Part shown: piece by piece, positions 36,577 to 46,040 of the stretch
Position numbering within the stretch: the first letter of the stretch is position 1
Layout: every line of letters starts with the position of its first letter
Origin: Chelonobacter oris
GTDB taxonomy: Bacteria; Pseudomonadota; Gammaproteobacteria; Enterobacterales; Pasteurellaceae
Direction: 5' to 3'
DNA length: 64,000 bases
Assembly (NCBI RefSeq): GCF_000772535.1
Contig: NZ_JSUM01000003.1
Location: 62,001-126,000, forward strand
The notes under the pieces: generated by a model
The model's input: the letters and a program-made list of their open reading frames with translations, nothing else
Databases searched by the model: none
What the model was told of the DNA's origin: nothing
Made by a program: the position numbers and the translations under genes

Positions 36577-37449
36577 TCAGGCGGTTTCGTCGAGCACAAT
36601 ATAATCGCTCAACGGTTTGGTTTTATGGTGCTTGATTTTTTGCAGATAGCCGACCAGATTCTGTAATAACAGCGTTAAAATGGCGATCAGTGCCAACAGG
36701 CTGGCGCAAGCAAACGCCGCGGTGAACTGATATTCGTTATAAAGAATTTCAACGTGCAGCGGAATCGTATTGGTCAGATTGCGGATATGTCCCGACACCA
36801 CACTGACTGCGCCGAATTCCCCCATCGCACGCGCATTGGCAAGGATTGCACCGTAGAGCAGCGGCCATTTTATTTTCGGTAAGGTGATTCTGAAAAAAAT
36901 ATGCCAAACGGAAGCGCCCAAGGTTAATGCCGCCTGTTCTTCGCTGTTGCCGAGGGCTGTCATATTGGGCAGCAGCGATTTTACCACCAATGGAAAGGTG
37001 ACGAACAGGGTAGCTAAAACAATGCCGGGCAGGGCGAAGATAACCTGAATATTATTCGTATCCAGCCATGAGCCGAATAGCCCGTTGATGCCAAATAACA
37101 AAACAAACATTAAGCCGGCAACGACCGGTGACACGGATAAAGGCAGATCAATCAGCGTTGCCAGCAACTGTTTTCCTTTAAAATCAAAATGTGCCAACAG
37201 CCATGCCATTATCACACCGAAGACAATATTGATCGGCAGGGTAATCACTGCCACGATTAAGGTTAATCGGATTGCGTGCAGTGCTTCGGTTTGCGAGAGC
37301 GATTCAACAAATACCGCCCAGCCCGCCGCCAGCGCTTGGTAAAAAATGGCCGATAGCGGCACAATCAACAGTAAAACCAGAAATGCCAGACTAATGCCGA
37401 TTAAAAGCAAGCGTAACCAACGGGCTTCTTGATATTGTTCATTTATCAT
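36577..37449 (-). CDS. cysW: Sulfate ABC transporter permease CysW
   Basis: An inner-membrane permease of 290 residues with about six membrane helices. The ABC permease EAA loop is EEQAALTLGASVWHIFFRITLPKIKW, and FGAVSVVSGHIRNLTNTIPLHVEILYNEY is typical of CysW. It forms the channel with CysT. 21 bp separate it from both neighbours. Confidence 0.94.
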   Translation of the reverse strand: MINEQYQEARWLRLLLIGISLAFLVLLLIVPLSAIFYQALAAGWAVFVESLSQTEALHAIRLTLIVAVITLPINIVFGVIMAWLLAHFDFKGKQLLATLIDLPLSVSPVVAGLMFVLLFGINGLFGSWLDTNNIQVIFALPGIVLATLFVTFPLVVKSLLPNMTALGNSEEQAALTLGASVWHIFFRITLPKIKWPLLYGAILANARAMGEFGAVSVVSGHIRNLTNTIPLHVEILYNEYQFTAAFACASLLALIAILTLLLQNLVGYLQKIKHHKTKPLSDYIVLDETA

Positions 37450-37470
37450 ACTGAGTACTCCGCTTGAGTT

Positions 37471-38304
37471 TTATTTGTTACTGTCATGACGGTTTAAATA
37501 CCACTGCCACAGATTAATCAGCAGCAATACCAGAAATGAAATCAGCAGCATCAGAAAGGCGACCGCAGATGCCCCCTGCATATCATAAATATCCAGTTTT
37601 GCCATAATAATCAGCGGGGCGATTTCCGATACCATCGGGATATTGCCGGCGATAAAAATGACCGACCCGTACTCGCCCAGCGAACGTGCCAGCCCCATGC
37701 CGGCGCCGCTGATCATGGCAGGGTAGAGTGCCGGCAGAATGATGCGCCGCAGGATGGTGAAACGGCTTGCGCCCAGTGTGGTGGCCGCCTCTTCCAGCGA
37801 ACTGTCCAAATCGTTCAACACCGGCTGAACGGCGCGCACGATAAACGGAAAACTGACGAAAACCAATGCAATCGCAATACCGAACGGGGTAAATGCAACC
37901 TGAATATCAAAACGGGCAAACCATTGTCCGAACAGGCCGTTGGGCGCATACAAGCTGGCAAGCACAATGCCGGCGACGGCGGTCGGCAAGGCGAAAGGCA
38001 GATCAATCAAGGCATTGAGGAGTGATTTTCCGCTGAAGTCGTAGCGCACGAGAACCCAGGCGGTAAGCGTGCCGAAAACAAGATTCACTAAGGTGGCGAT
38101 AAATGCCATTTTAAAAGAGAGAAGAATGGCGGCGACAACCCGTTGATTGGTGATGATCTGCCAAAAGTCACCCCATTCCAATTGAAGGGTGGTAATCAAT
38201 AACATGGCAAACGGCAGCAGCACCATACCGCCAATCCAAAACAGGCTTAATCCAAAACTGGTTTTGAAACCCGGCAAAACCGCGCTTGAATTTAAGATCT
38301 TCAT
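37471..38304 (-). CDS. cysT: Sulfate ABC transporter permease CysT (CysU)
   Basis: The second permease half of the importer, 277 residues with about six helices. The EAA loop is LEEAATTLGASRFTILRRIILPALYPAM, followed by GEYGSVIFIAGNIPMVSEIAPLIIM. I start at the ATG at 38302-38304; the frame stays open seven codons further to a TTG, which is less likely. It is divergent from sbp, sharing a 270-bp control region. Confidence 0.94.
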   Translation of the reverse strand: MKILNSSAVLPGFKTSFGLSLFWIGGMVLLPFAMLLITTLQLEWGDFWQIITNQRVVAAILLSFKMAFIATLVNLVFGTLTAWVLVRYDFSGKSLLNALIDLPFALPTAVAGIVLASLYAPNGLFGQWFARFDIQVAFTPFGIAIALVFVSFPFIVRAVQPVLNDLDSSLEEAATTLGASRFTILRRIILPALYPAMISGAGMGLARSLGEYGSVIFIAGNIPMVSEIAPLIIMAKLDIYDMQGASAVAFLMLLISFLVLLLINLWQWYLNRHDSNK

Positions 38305-38574
38305 TTTATTACACCTATAACACAAAGAATTTGATTCAGGCTGTCACTATGGCGGAGGACAAGATGAGAAGCAAAGAACATAAAGTTCTCATTTATTGCC
38401 AAACGGAATAAACCGAATCGAAAGTGCGGTTTAGCGGTTTTTATAGTCTTAAAGCAACTAATTTATAACTTTTTATTATTTTCAGGCATAAAAAAATTAT
38501 TTTATAACTATCAACCATAGCGAATGCGGGCTTATTGTCGGCGAATTTGGACTGGAAAGTGCGGTGGGGGCGGA
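38305..38574. promoter_or_regulatory. Divergent control region cysT / sbp
   Basis: These 270 bp of mostly AT-rich sequence separate the permease operon from sbp. It contains two uptake cores, one at 38557-38565 directly upstream of the sbp start. Runs rich in TTAT/ATAA around 38460-38510 resemble CysB-type sites, but the CysB consensus is too loose to call. Confidence 0.4.
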
Positions 38575-39576
38575 ATGAAGATTCAAACGAGATGGCGGCT
38601 GTTGCTGCCGATATTCTCAGCCGTTGTAAGCGGCAACGCACAAGCGGACAGTTCGCTGTTGGTCGTCTCTTATGATGTCATTCGTGATTACTATAAGCAT
38701 TACAATTCGTGGTATATCGATGCTTATCAACAGCAACACCGACAAACGCTGACTATCGCACAGTCTTTCGGCGGCGCCAGTAAACAGGCGATTGCGGTGC
38801 GCAACGGGCTGCCTGCCGATGTGGTGACCTTAAATCAGCAAAATGACGTGGATTTATTGGCGGAAAGCGGATTGGTCGCAAAAAACTGGCAGCAGCAATA
38901 TCCGAACCAAGCGAGCCCGTTCAGCACCGTGACCGTGTTTCTGGTACGTAAAGGCAACCCGAAACGGATTCGAGATTGGGACGATTTGGCGCGTGAGGAC
39001 GTCGGTGTGATTTTTGCCAATCCCAAAACATCCGGTAATGGGCGTTATGCCTACCTCTCCGCTTTGGGTTATGCCCGGCGACACTATGTCGATCAAGCGC
39101 AAATTGACGGATTTATGCGGCGGCTGTTGAAGAATATTCCGGTATTTGATGCCGGCGCCAGAGCGGCCAGTATTACGTTCACGCAAAGAATGGTGGGCGA
39201 TGTGCTGGTTACGCCGGAAAACGAAGCGGGTTTGGCCGCACATGCGCTGGGCAGCGATCAGTTTGAAGTGGTGTATCCGAGTTACAGCGCCCGTGCCGAT
39301 GTCTTTGTGGCGGAGGTCGGCCGCAACACGGCAAAACATCAAAACAGCCGAACCGCACAGGATTTTATCGCCTCGTTGTGGCAAGCGCCGGCGCAGCGGA
39401 TTGCGGCGGAGAATTATTTTCGACCGAGCGATCCGCAAATTTTGGCGGAGTATAGTGTGCGCTTTCCTGACGTCGAAACCTTTCATGTCAATCGGCTTTT
39501 CGGTGATTGGCAAACGATTAACCAACAGCATTTTGTTGACGGCGGCTTGTTCGATCAACTCTATTTAAGCGAATAA
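38575..39576 (+). CDS. sbp: Periplasmic sulfate-binding protein (Sbp/CysP family)
   Basis: The high-affinity anion-binding protein for the CysTWA importer. From the ATG at 38575 (333 residues) it has a signal peptide ending near GNAQA (residue 24), then VSYDVIRDYYKHYN, QSFGGASKQ, ADVVTLNQQNDVD, VFLVRKGNPKRIRDWDDL, NPKTSGNGRYAYL, DAGARAASITF and GDVLVTPENEAG. Several pocket segments differ from E. coli Sbp as I recall it (ENEA preceded by TP rather than AW; SG-rich loops altered), so ligand preference may differ. A start at 38524 is possible but would spoil the signal peptide. It heads a plus-strand run into cysG. Confidence 0.85.
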   Translation: MKIQTRWRLLLPIFSAVVSGNAQADSSLLVVSYDVIRDYYKHYNSWYIDAYQQQHRQTLTIAQSFGGASKQAIAVRNGLPADVVTLNQQNDVDLLAESGLVAKNWQQQYPNQASPFSTVTVFLVRKGNPKRIRDWDDLAREDVGVIFANPKTSGNGRYAYLSALGYARRHYVDQAQIDGFMRRLLKNIPVFDAGARAASITFTQRMVGDVLVTPENEAGLAAHALGSDQFEVVYPSYSARADVFVAEVGRNTAKHQNSRTAQDFIASLWQAPAQRIAAENYFRPSDPQILAEYSVRFPDVETFHVNRLFGDWQTINQQHFVDGGLFDQLYLSE

Positions 39577-39590
39577 CAAGGTAACAAAAA

Positions 39591-41042
39591 ATGGACTATT
39601 TACCGATTTTTGTCGATTTGAAACAGCGTCCGGTGCTGGTGGTCGGCGGCGGCCATGTTGCATTGCGCAAGATTGAGGCTTTGCTGAAAGTTGGCGCACA
39701 AGTGCGTGTGGTGGCTGAAAAGTTACATGATGTACTGCAACAATTACAGCAACAAAAACAAATCGACTGGATCGGACAACGCTTTACGACCGAACAATTG
39801 CAATCGGTTTATCTGGTGATTGCCGCAACGAATGACAGCGTTTTGAACCGTCAAATATTTTTAGCCGCCGAGGCTAAGCAGAGACTGGTGAATGTTGTCG
39901 ATGATCAAGCGCATTGCAGCTATATTTTTCCGTCGATTATTGATCGTAGTCCGGTGCAAATCGCCATTTCCAGCGGCGGTACGGCGCCGGTGTTGGTTCG
40001 CTTGTTGCGTGAAAAACTGGAAGCGCTGCTGCCGCAGAATTTAGGCATGATGGCAAAAATTTCAGGACATTGGCGCGAAAGAGTCAAAGTGCGGTTTACG
40101 CACTTGACCCAACGTCGCCGCTTTTGGGAAAAATTGTTTACCAATCAAGAATTTCAGCGCACAACAGAAAATCAACAGCCTGAACAGGCGGCGTTGGTTT
40201 TAGCACAACAGCTCAATGAAGAGAGCCCGATTCAGGGCGAAGTCGCACTGGTCGGCGCAGGTCCGGGGGATGCCGGCTTATTGACGTTAAAAGGGCTGCA
40301 AACCATTCAACAGGCAGATGTGGTGCTGTATGACGCACTGGTTTCCGAACAGGTGCTGGAGTTGGTACGGCGTGATGCGGATAAAGTGTTTGTCGGCAAG
40401 CGAGCCGGTAAACACAGCGTAGCGCAAACTGAAACCAATCAATTGCTGGTGCATTATGCCAATCAGGGCAAACGGGTGGTGCGGTTGAAAGGCGGCGATC
40501 CGTTTGTATTCGGGCGTGGCGGCGAGGAGTTAGAAGTGCTGAAAGCCGCCGGTATTCCGTTTACGGTGGTGCCGGGCATTACCGCCGCACTAGGTGCAAC
40601 CGCTTATGCCGGCATTCCGTTAACACACCGTGATCATGCGCAAACGGCAATGTTTATCACCGGTCACTGTCAAGCAGACGGCAAACCTCTGCAATGGCAA
40701 ACATTGGCGCAGGGCAACCAAACACTGGTGGTATATATGGGCACGATCAATGCGGCGGAATTAAGCCGACAGCTGCAATTGCACGGGCGCCGTGCGGATA
40801 CGCCGGTGGCGGTGATCAGCCACGGTACGCTGCCGCAACAGCAAGTGCGGTCAGGCAAATTGAGCGAATTGGCAATATTGGCGGAAAGCGCTGAAAAACC
40901 GGCGTTGATTGTGATCGGCGAGGTAGTGGCGCTGCAACCGCACTTGAATTGGTTCGGCGCACAGGCGATTCAATTTGTTTCCACACAAGATACGTTATGG
41001 CAAATGCAATCGTATTCAACGCCGTTACAGCAGGTGGCGTAA
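39591..41042 (+). CDS. cysG: Siroheme synthase (trifunctional CysG)
   Basis: It makes siroheme, the cofactor of sulfite reductase, from uroporphyrinogen III. The N-terminal dehydrogenase/ferrochelatase module starts [22 protein letters not shown] with [18 protein letters not shown]. The C-terminal uroporphyrinogen methyltransferase module starts [19 protein letters not shown] (about residue 215), with [13 protein letters not shown] and [20 protein letters not shown]. It has 483 residues, a little over the usual 457-475. It lies 14 bp after sbp; cysH follows after 14 bp. Confidence 0.95.
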   Translation: MDYLPIFVDLKQRPVLVVGGGHVALRKIEALLKVGAQVRVVAEKLHDVLQQLQQQKQIDWIGQRFTTEQLQSVYLVIAATNDSVLNRQIFLAAEAKQRLVNVVDDQAHCSYIFPSIIDRSPVQIAISSGGTAPVLVRLLREKLEALLPQNLGMMAKISGHWRERVKVRFTHLTQRRRFWEKLFTNQEFQRTTENQQPEQAALVLAQQLNEESPIQGEVALVGAGPGDAGLLTLKGLQTIQQADVVLYDALVSEQVLELVRRDADKVFVGKRAGKHSVAQTETNQLLVHYANQGKRVVRLKGGDPFVFGRGGEELEVLKAAGIPFTVVPGITAALGATAYAGIPLTHRDHAQTAMFITGHCQADGKPLQWQTLAQGNQTLVVYMGTINAAELSRQLQLHGRRADTPVAVISHGTLPQQQVRSGKLSELAILAESAEKPALIVIGEVVALQPHLNWFGAQAIQFVSTQDTLWQMQSYSTPLQQVA

Positions 41043-41056
41043 GGAGCAATAAGCAA

Positions 41057-41785
41057 ATGTTTAAACCGAATTTATGGCAAATCCCGACAATTGAACGTGC
41101 GGTACAGGCGGATTTGGCAAAGCGAACCGCCATTCTGCAACAACGCCTTGAACAGATTGCCGGGCGGCATCAGGCTGTGAAATTTGCCAGCAGTCTGGCG
41201 GTGGAAGATATGGTGATCACCGACATGATTGTCAAAAGTGCGGTCAAGATCGCAGTGTTTACACTCGAAACAGGGCGTTTGAATGCCGAAACGTTGGCGC
41301 TGATGGATCAAATTGAAGCGGCATATCCGACACTGAATTTACAGCGCTATTTTCCTCAAGCGCAGGCGGTGGCGCAATATGTCGGGCAATCCGGCAAAGA
41401 TGCGTTTTACGATAGTGTCGAATTACGCAAGCAGTGCTGTTTTATCCGCAAAGTCGAACCGCTCAACCGCGCATTACGGGGAGCGGATGGCTGGCTGAGC
41501 GGACAGCGGCGCGAGCAGTCGGTTACCCGTACAGAATTGCCGTTTTCTGAGCGTGATCAGGCGCGCAACATCGCCAAATACAACCCGATTTTCGACTGGT
41601 CGGAGCAAGACGTTTGGGCATATATTTTGACGCATAACGTGCCCTTCAATGAATTGTATCATCAAGGCTATCCGAGTATCGGCTGTGAACCTTGCACCCG
41701 CCCGGTTAAGCAAACGGAAGACATTCGTGCCGGACGTTGGTGGTGGGAGAACAAAGACAGCAAAGAGTGCGGCTTGCATAAATAA
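41057..41785 (+). CDS. cysH: Phosphoadenylyl/adenylyl-sulfate reductase, iron-sulfur (APS) type
   Basis: It reduces activated sulfate to sulfite. From the ATG at 41057 (AAGGAG upstream) it has 242 residues. It carries the [4Fe-4S] cysteines of the APS-reducing branch, CCFIRKVEPL and GCEPCTRPV, plus the catalytic C-terminal ECGLHK. E. coli-type PAPS reductases lack the CC and CxxC pairs. With no cysC (APS kinase) in the cluster, direct reduction of APS (EC 1.8.4.10) is the consistent reading. The arginine- and nucleotide-binding block is WLSGQRREQSVTR. Confidence 0.92.
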   Translation: MFKPNLWQIPTIERAVQADLAKRTAILQQRLEQIAGRHQAVKFASSLAVEDMVITDMIVKSAVKIAVFTLETGRLNAETLALMDQIEAAYPTLNLQRYFPQAQAVAQYVGQSGKDAFYDSVELRKQCCFIRKVEPLNRALRGADGWLSGQRREQSVTRTELPFSERDQARNIAKYNPIFDWSEQDVWAYILTHNVPFNELYHQGYPSIGCEPCTRPVKQTEDIRAGRWWWENKDSKECGLHK

Positions 41786-41813
41786 ACGTGAACGTAAAAT
41801 AAGGAATCAAGAG

Positions 41814-42746
41814 ATGACACAAATCGTAGCGCAACAGTTACAAGACAGCCATCTGGATTGGCTGGAGGCGGAGTCGATTCACATTATCCGTGAGGTTGTC
41901 GCCGAATGTGAAAAACCGGCGTTACTCTTTTCCGGCGGGAAAGATTCGGTGGTGTTGCTGGCATTGGCGCGCAAGGCTTTTCAGCTGGAAGGACGCGGAC
42001 TGATGCTGCCGTTTCCGTTGGTGCATATCGATACCGGACACAACTATCCCGAGGTGATCGCCTTTCGGGATCAGCAGGTGGCGAAATTGAATGCCCGTCT
42101 AGTGGTCGGGCATGTGGAGGATTCGATTAAAAAAGGTACGGTGGTGCTGCGTAAAGAGACCGATTCTCGCAATGCCGCACAAGCGGTCACATTACTGGAA
42201 ACCATTGAAGAACATGGTTTCAGCGCTTTGATGGGCGGCGCGCGGCGCGATGAAGAGAAAGCACGCGCCAAAGAGCGGATCTTCTCGTTCCGTGATGAAT
42301 TCGGACAATGGGATCCGAAAGCACAGCGACCGGAATTGTGGTCGTTGTATAACGCCAAACTGCACAAAGGCGAAAATATGCGGGTGTTCCCGATTTCCAA
42401 CTGGACGGAACTGGATATTTGGCAATATATCGCCCGTGAAAAGCTGGAATTACCGTCAATTTATTACGCCCATCAACGGGAAGTCGTGCGTAAAAAAGGG
42501 TTATTAGTGCCGGTCACCTCGATTACGCCGAAAGCCGCCAATGAGACCAGTGAAGTGCTTTCCGTGCGTTTTCGCACCGTCGGCGACATCAGTTGCACAT
42601 GTCCGGTCGCCAGCACCGCCGCAACCGCACTTGACATTATTAAAGAAACCGCCGTAGTCGAAATTTCCGAACGCAGCGCAACACGTTTAGACGATCAGGT
42701 GAGTGAAGCGGCTATGGAACAGCGTAAAAAACAGGGCTATTTCTAA
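41814..42746 (+). CDS. cysD: Sulfate adenylyltransferase small subunit
   Basis: The catalytic ATP-sulfurylase subunit forming APS from ATP and sulfate. From the ATG at 41814 (AAGGAA upstream) it has 310 residues. The PP-loop is ALLFSGGKDSVVLLAL, with HIDTGHNYPEVIAFRD, GGARRDEEKARAKER and SWTELDIWQYI-like FPISNWTELDIWQYI. The start MTQIVAQQLQDSHLDWLEAESIHI fits the family. Confidence 0.96.
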   Translation: MTQIVAQQLQDSHLDWLEAESIHIIREVVAECEKPALLFSGGKDSVVLLALARKAFQLEGRGLMLPFPLVHIDTGHNYPEVIAFRDQQVAKLNARLVVGHVEDSIKKGTVVLRKETDSRNAAQAVTLLETIEEHGFSALMGGARRDEEKARAKERIFSFRDEFGQWDPKAQRPELWSLYNAKLHKGENMRVFPISNWTELDIWQYIAREKLELPSIYYAHQREVVRKKGLLVPVTSITPKAANETSEVLSVRFRTVGDISCTCPVASTAATALDIIKETAVVEISERSATRLDDQVSEAAMEQRKKQGYF

Positions 42747-42849
42747 CACAATTCACTGTGCCGCGCTTCGGTTTTTAATCCGTCGGCGCCGCAACAGTGG
42801 ATTAGGCGAATAAAAATAATGATCAAAATAAATTTTGCAGGAGTCGACT

Positions 42850-44157
42850 ATGATTGACCAAATTTCTTCTATCAAAACTCAAGCCCCGCTGCGTTTTATC
42901 ACCGCCGGCAGTGTTGATGACGGCAAAAGCACCCTGATCGGGCGCTTGCTGTATGACAGCAAAGCGCTGTTAAGCGATCAACTGCTGAGCTTGGATAAAT
43001 CAAAAAACAGTGCGGAAGTGATTGATTTTTCCATTCTGACCGACGGGCTGGAAGCCGAGCGTGAACAGGGCATTACCATTGATGTGGCATATCGCTATTT
43101 TTCCACCGCCAAACGCAAGTTTATCATCGCCGACACGCCGGGGCATGAACAATATACCCGCAATATGGTCACCGGTGCGTCCACCGCCAATGCGGCGGTT
43201 GTCCTGATTGACGCTTCACAGCTGGATTTTGCCCGGCAACCGTTACAGTTACTGCCGCAAACTAAACGCCATTCTGCGATTTTAAAACAGCTGAATTGTC
43301 CGCATATTTTAGTTGCGGTAAATAAGATGGATTTGCTGGATTTCGATCAACAAAAATTTGATGCAATTTGCACGGCCTACCGCACGTTGGCGCAGCAGTT
43401 AGGTTTACGGCAGGATCTCCGCTTTGTACCGGTTTCCGCCTTACAGGGCGACAACATCGTTCATAAAAGTGATAACACGCCATGGTATCAAGGCGAGGCG
43501 CTGTTAGGGATTTTGGAAGTGTTACCGGGTTATGAAAACGTCTCGCTGGAACGGGCGACCTTTCATTTTCCGGTGCAATTGGTGAGCCGTTTGGACAGTG
43601 ATAAACAAGACGATTTCCGCGGTTATCAAGGGCGGATTGAAGCCGGCAGTGTGCAAGTGGGCGACGAAGTGCGGATCGAACCGACAGGGCGCCACAGTAC
43701 GATCCGTGAAATTTTTAGTCCGAGCGGCAGGGTGCAGCATGCGATCGCAGGCGATCAAGTGACGATTTGTCTGGCGGACGATATTGATATTTCACGCGGC
43801 GACACGTTGTTAGCGGCGGATTCCGTTACCTCGGCCAGTAAAAAGCTGACGGCGACACTGTGCTGGTTTGATCAGCGTCCGCTGAATCCGGCACGAAAAT
43901 ACCTGTTGAAGCATACAACGCAAACCGTATTCGCTAAAGTCAGCCGTGTGAATCATGTTTTGGACGTGCATACGCTGACCAATGTTACGCAATCCGACAC
44001 CCTGAATATGAATGATTTGGGCGAGGTCGGGATAACGCTGCAAAAGCCGATTTGCTGCACCACCTATCAGGAAAATATCGCCACCGGCTCGTTTATTCTG
44101 ATTGATGAAGCCACTTACCATACCGTGGCGGCCGGTATGATTCTGAATTTTGAATAA
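42850..44157 (+). CDS. cysN: Sulfate adenylyltransferase large subunit (GTPase)
   Basis: An EF-Tu-like GTPase that drives the CysD reaction. It has 435 residues from the ATG at 42850 (GCAGGAG upstream). GTPase motifs are GSVDDGKSTLIGRLLYD (G1), DTPGHEQYTRNM (G3) and VNKMDLL (G4), followed by two beta-barrel domains. There is no fused APS kinase domain and no separate cysC next to it. Confidence 0.96.
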   Translation: MIDQISSIKTQAPLRFITAGSVDDGKSTLIGRLLYDSKALLSDQLLSLDKSKNSAEVIDFSILTDGLEAEREQGITIDVAYRYFSTAKRKFIIADTPGHEQYTRNMVTGASTANAAVVLIDASQLDFARQPLQLLPQTKRHSAILKQLNCPHILVAVNKMDLLDFDQQKFDAICTAYRTLAQQLGLRQDLRFVPVSALQGDNIVHKSDNTPWYQGEALLGILEVLPGYENVSLERATFHFPVQLVSRLDSDKQDDFRGYQGRIEAGSVQVGDEVRIEPTGRHSTIREIFSPSGRVQHAIAGDQVTICLADDIDISRGDTLLAADSVTSASKKLTATLCWFDQRPLNPARKYLLKHTTQTVFAKVSRVNHVLDVHTLTNVTQSDTLNMNDLGEVGITLQKPICCTTYQENIATGSFILIDEATYHTVAAGMILNFE

Positions 44158-44198
44158 ATGGATTTCAATAGATTTGATTATGTGGGGATATTTAAACG

Positions 44199-46019
44199 AT
44201 GACAAACGAAACAATAACGAATTTTCCGCTGCCGCCCGAACTGGTAAAAACGTTGGCGGCGTTCGAACCGTTACAGTTGGCTTGGCTGTCGGGTTACTGT
44301 TGGAGTGAAGCGCAAAATCGGCAAACCGGACAACTCGCGGACGGCAGTGGTGTTGCTGCGCAAGGCACTTCCGTCCTTGAACAAACGGAAGCGTTGCGGA
44401 TTACCGTTATTTCGGCTTCACAAACCGGCAATGCGCGCAACGTGGCGGAGCGGCTGAAAGCCAAATTAGCCGCAACCGCACTTGATGTCCGCTTGATCGC
44501 CGCCGCCGATTATAAACCGAAAAATCTGGCAAACGAAAAAATCGTATTATTGGTCACATCTACGCAAGGCGACGGCGAGCCGCCGGAGGAAGCGGTCAGC
44601 CTGCATAAATTTTTGTTCGGGAAAAAAGCGCCGCAACTAAACCAAACCGAATTTGCAGTATTGGGATTGGGCGACAGCTCTTATCCCGATTTTTGTCAGG
44701 CAGGCAAAGATTTCGACAGCAAGTTGGCGGAATTGGGCGGCAGACGTCTATTAGACAGGCAGGATTGCGATCTGGATTATCAGACGGCGGCAGAAGACTG
44801 GATCGAACGGATCGGTGATATATTGCAACAGCGGCAAGCCACTGCAAGTGCGGTTGCCGTCCGACAAACCGGCGAGCAACAACCTGCGGTCGGTACTGCC
44901 GTCTCGCCATACAATAAAGAAAAACCGTTTCCGGCAACGCTGTCCGTACGTCAGAAAATTACCGCACGCAATGCCGAAAAAGATGTGCGCCACTTGGAGT
45001 TTGATTTATCCGGTTCAGGGTTGCACTATCAACCGGGCGATGCCTTGGGCGTTTGGTTTAAAAATGATCCGACACTCGCGGACGAAATTTTGCAAGCGGT
45101 ATCGCTAAGCGGCAGTGAACGGGTTGAGATAAACGGAAGTGCGGTCAGCCTGAAAGCGGCGCTGATCCATTCGCTCGAAATCACGCAAAATACACCGCAC
45201 TTTGTTAAAGGTTATGCCGATTTGGTCGGCAATGAAGCCTTGTCTGCCAGCACGGCCAGTGCCGCAGCGATTCAGGATTATATTCAGTCAACACCGATTA
45301 TCGGCGTATTGCAAACCTATCCGTTTGCGCTGACGGCGGAACAGCTTGTCGGTTTGCTGCGTCCGCTCACGCCGCGTTTATATTCGATAGCCTCTTGTGC
45401 CGATGAAGTCGGTGAAGAAGTCCATGCTACTGTCGGCGTAGTGCGTTATCAATATGACGGCAAAACCCGCAGCGGCGGCGCATCGAGTTATCTGGCGGAT
45501 CGTTTGCAAGAAGATGCGGAGGTCGAGGTGTTTATCGAGCATAACGATAATTTCCGCTTGCCGCAAGACAACAAGACACCGATTATTATGATCGGTTCCG
45601 GTACCGGCATTGCGCCATTTAGAGCGTTTGTGCAGCAAAGAGCGGTCGAGGAAGCATCGGGCAAAAACTGGCTGATTTTCGGCAATCAACACTTTACCGA
45701 TGATTTTTTGTATCAAACCGAATGGCAGGCTTTTGCCAAAGAGGGCTACTTGCATAAATACCATTTTGCCTGGTCGCGCGATCAAGCCGAAAAAATTTAT
45801 GTGCAGCATAAAATCCGTGAACAGGCTGAGGCACTGTGGCAGTGGCTGCAACAAGGGGCGCATATTTATGTTTGCGGCGATGCCACAAAAATGGCGAAAG
45901 ATGTTGAACAGGCGTTATTGGACGTTATCGCCCAACAAGGCAAGATGAGTGTGGAAGATGCCGATGAATATCTGGACGAATTGCGTCAGAAAAAACGTTA
46001 CCAACGTGATGTGTACTAA
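44199..46019 (+). CDS. cysJ: Sulfite reductase (NADPH) flavoprotein subunit
   Basis: It carries electrons from NADPH through FAD and FMN to CysI. It has 606 residues (E. coli 599). The N-terminal flavodoxin domain (about 65-200) has ITVISASQTGNARNVAERLKAKL and LLVTSTQGDGEPPEEA. The FAD domain has RLYSIASC, the NADP domain has IGSGTGIAPFRAFVQQR, and the C-terminus is YLDELRQKKRYQRDVY. cysI follows after 21 bp. Confidence 0.97.
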   Translation: MTNETITNFPLPPELVKTLAAFEPLQLAWLSGYCWSEAQNRQTGQLADGSGVAAQGTSVLEQTEALRITVISASQTGNARNVAERLKAKLAATALDVRLIAAADYKPKNLANEKIVLLVTSTQGDGEPPEEAVSLHKFLFGKKAPQLNQTEFAVLGLGDSSYPDFCQAGKDFDSKLAELGGRRLLDRQDCDLDYQTAAEDWIERIGDILQQRQATASAVAVRQTGEQQPAVGTAVSPYNKEKPFPATLSVRQKITARNAEKDVRHLEFDLSGSGLHYQPGDALGVWFKNDPTLADEILQAVSLSGSERVEINGSAVSLKAALIHSLEITQNTPHFVKGYADLVGNEALSASTASAAAIQDYIQSTPIIGVLQTYPFALTAEQLVGLLRPLTPRLYSIASCADEVGEEVHATVGVVRYQYDGKTRSGGASSYLADRLQEDAEVEVFIEHNDNFRLPQDNKTPIIMIGSGTGIAPFRAFVQQRAVEEASGKNWLIFGNQHFTDDFLYQTEWQAFAKEGYLHKYHFAWSRDQAEKIYVQHKIREQAEALWQWLQQGAHIYVCGDATKMAKDVEQALLDVIAQQGKMSVEDADEYLDELRQKKRYQRDVY

Positions 46020-46040
46020 AATTTGAACTTGGAGTGAATA

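Noticed and set aside
38524-38574. Upstream ATG start for sbp
   Set aside because: It would add 17 residues in front of the signal peptide and runs through an uptake core; the ATG at 38575 gives a normal signal.
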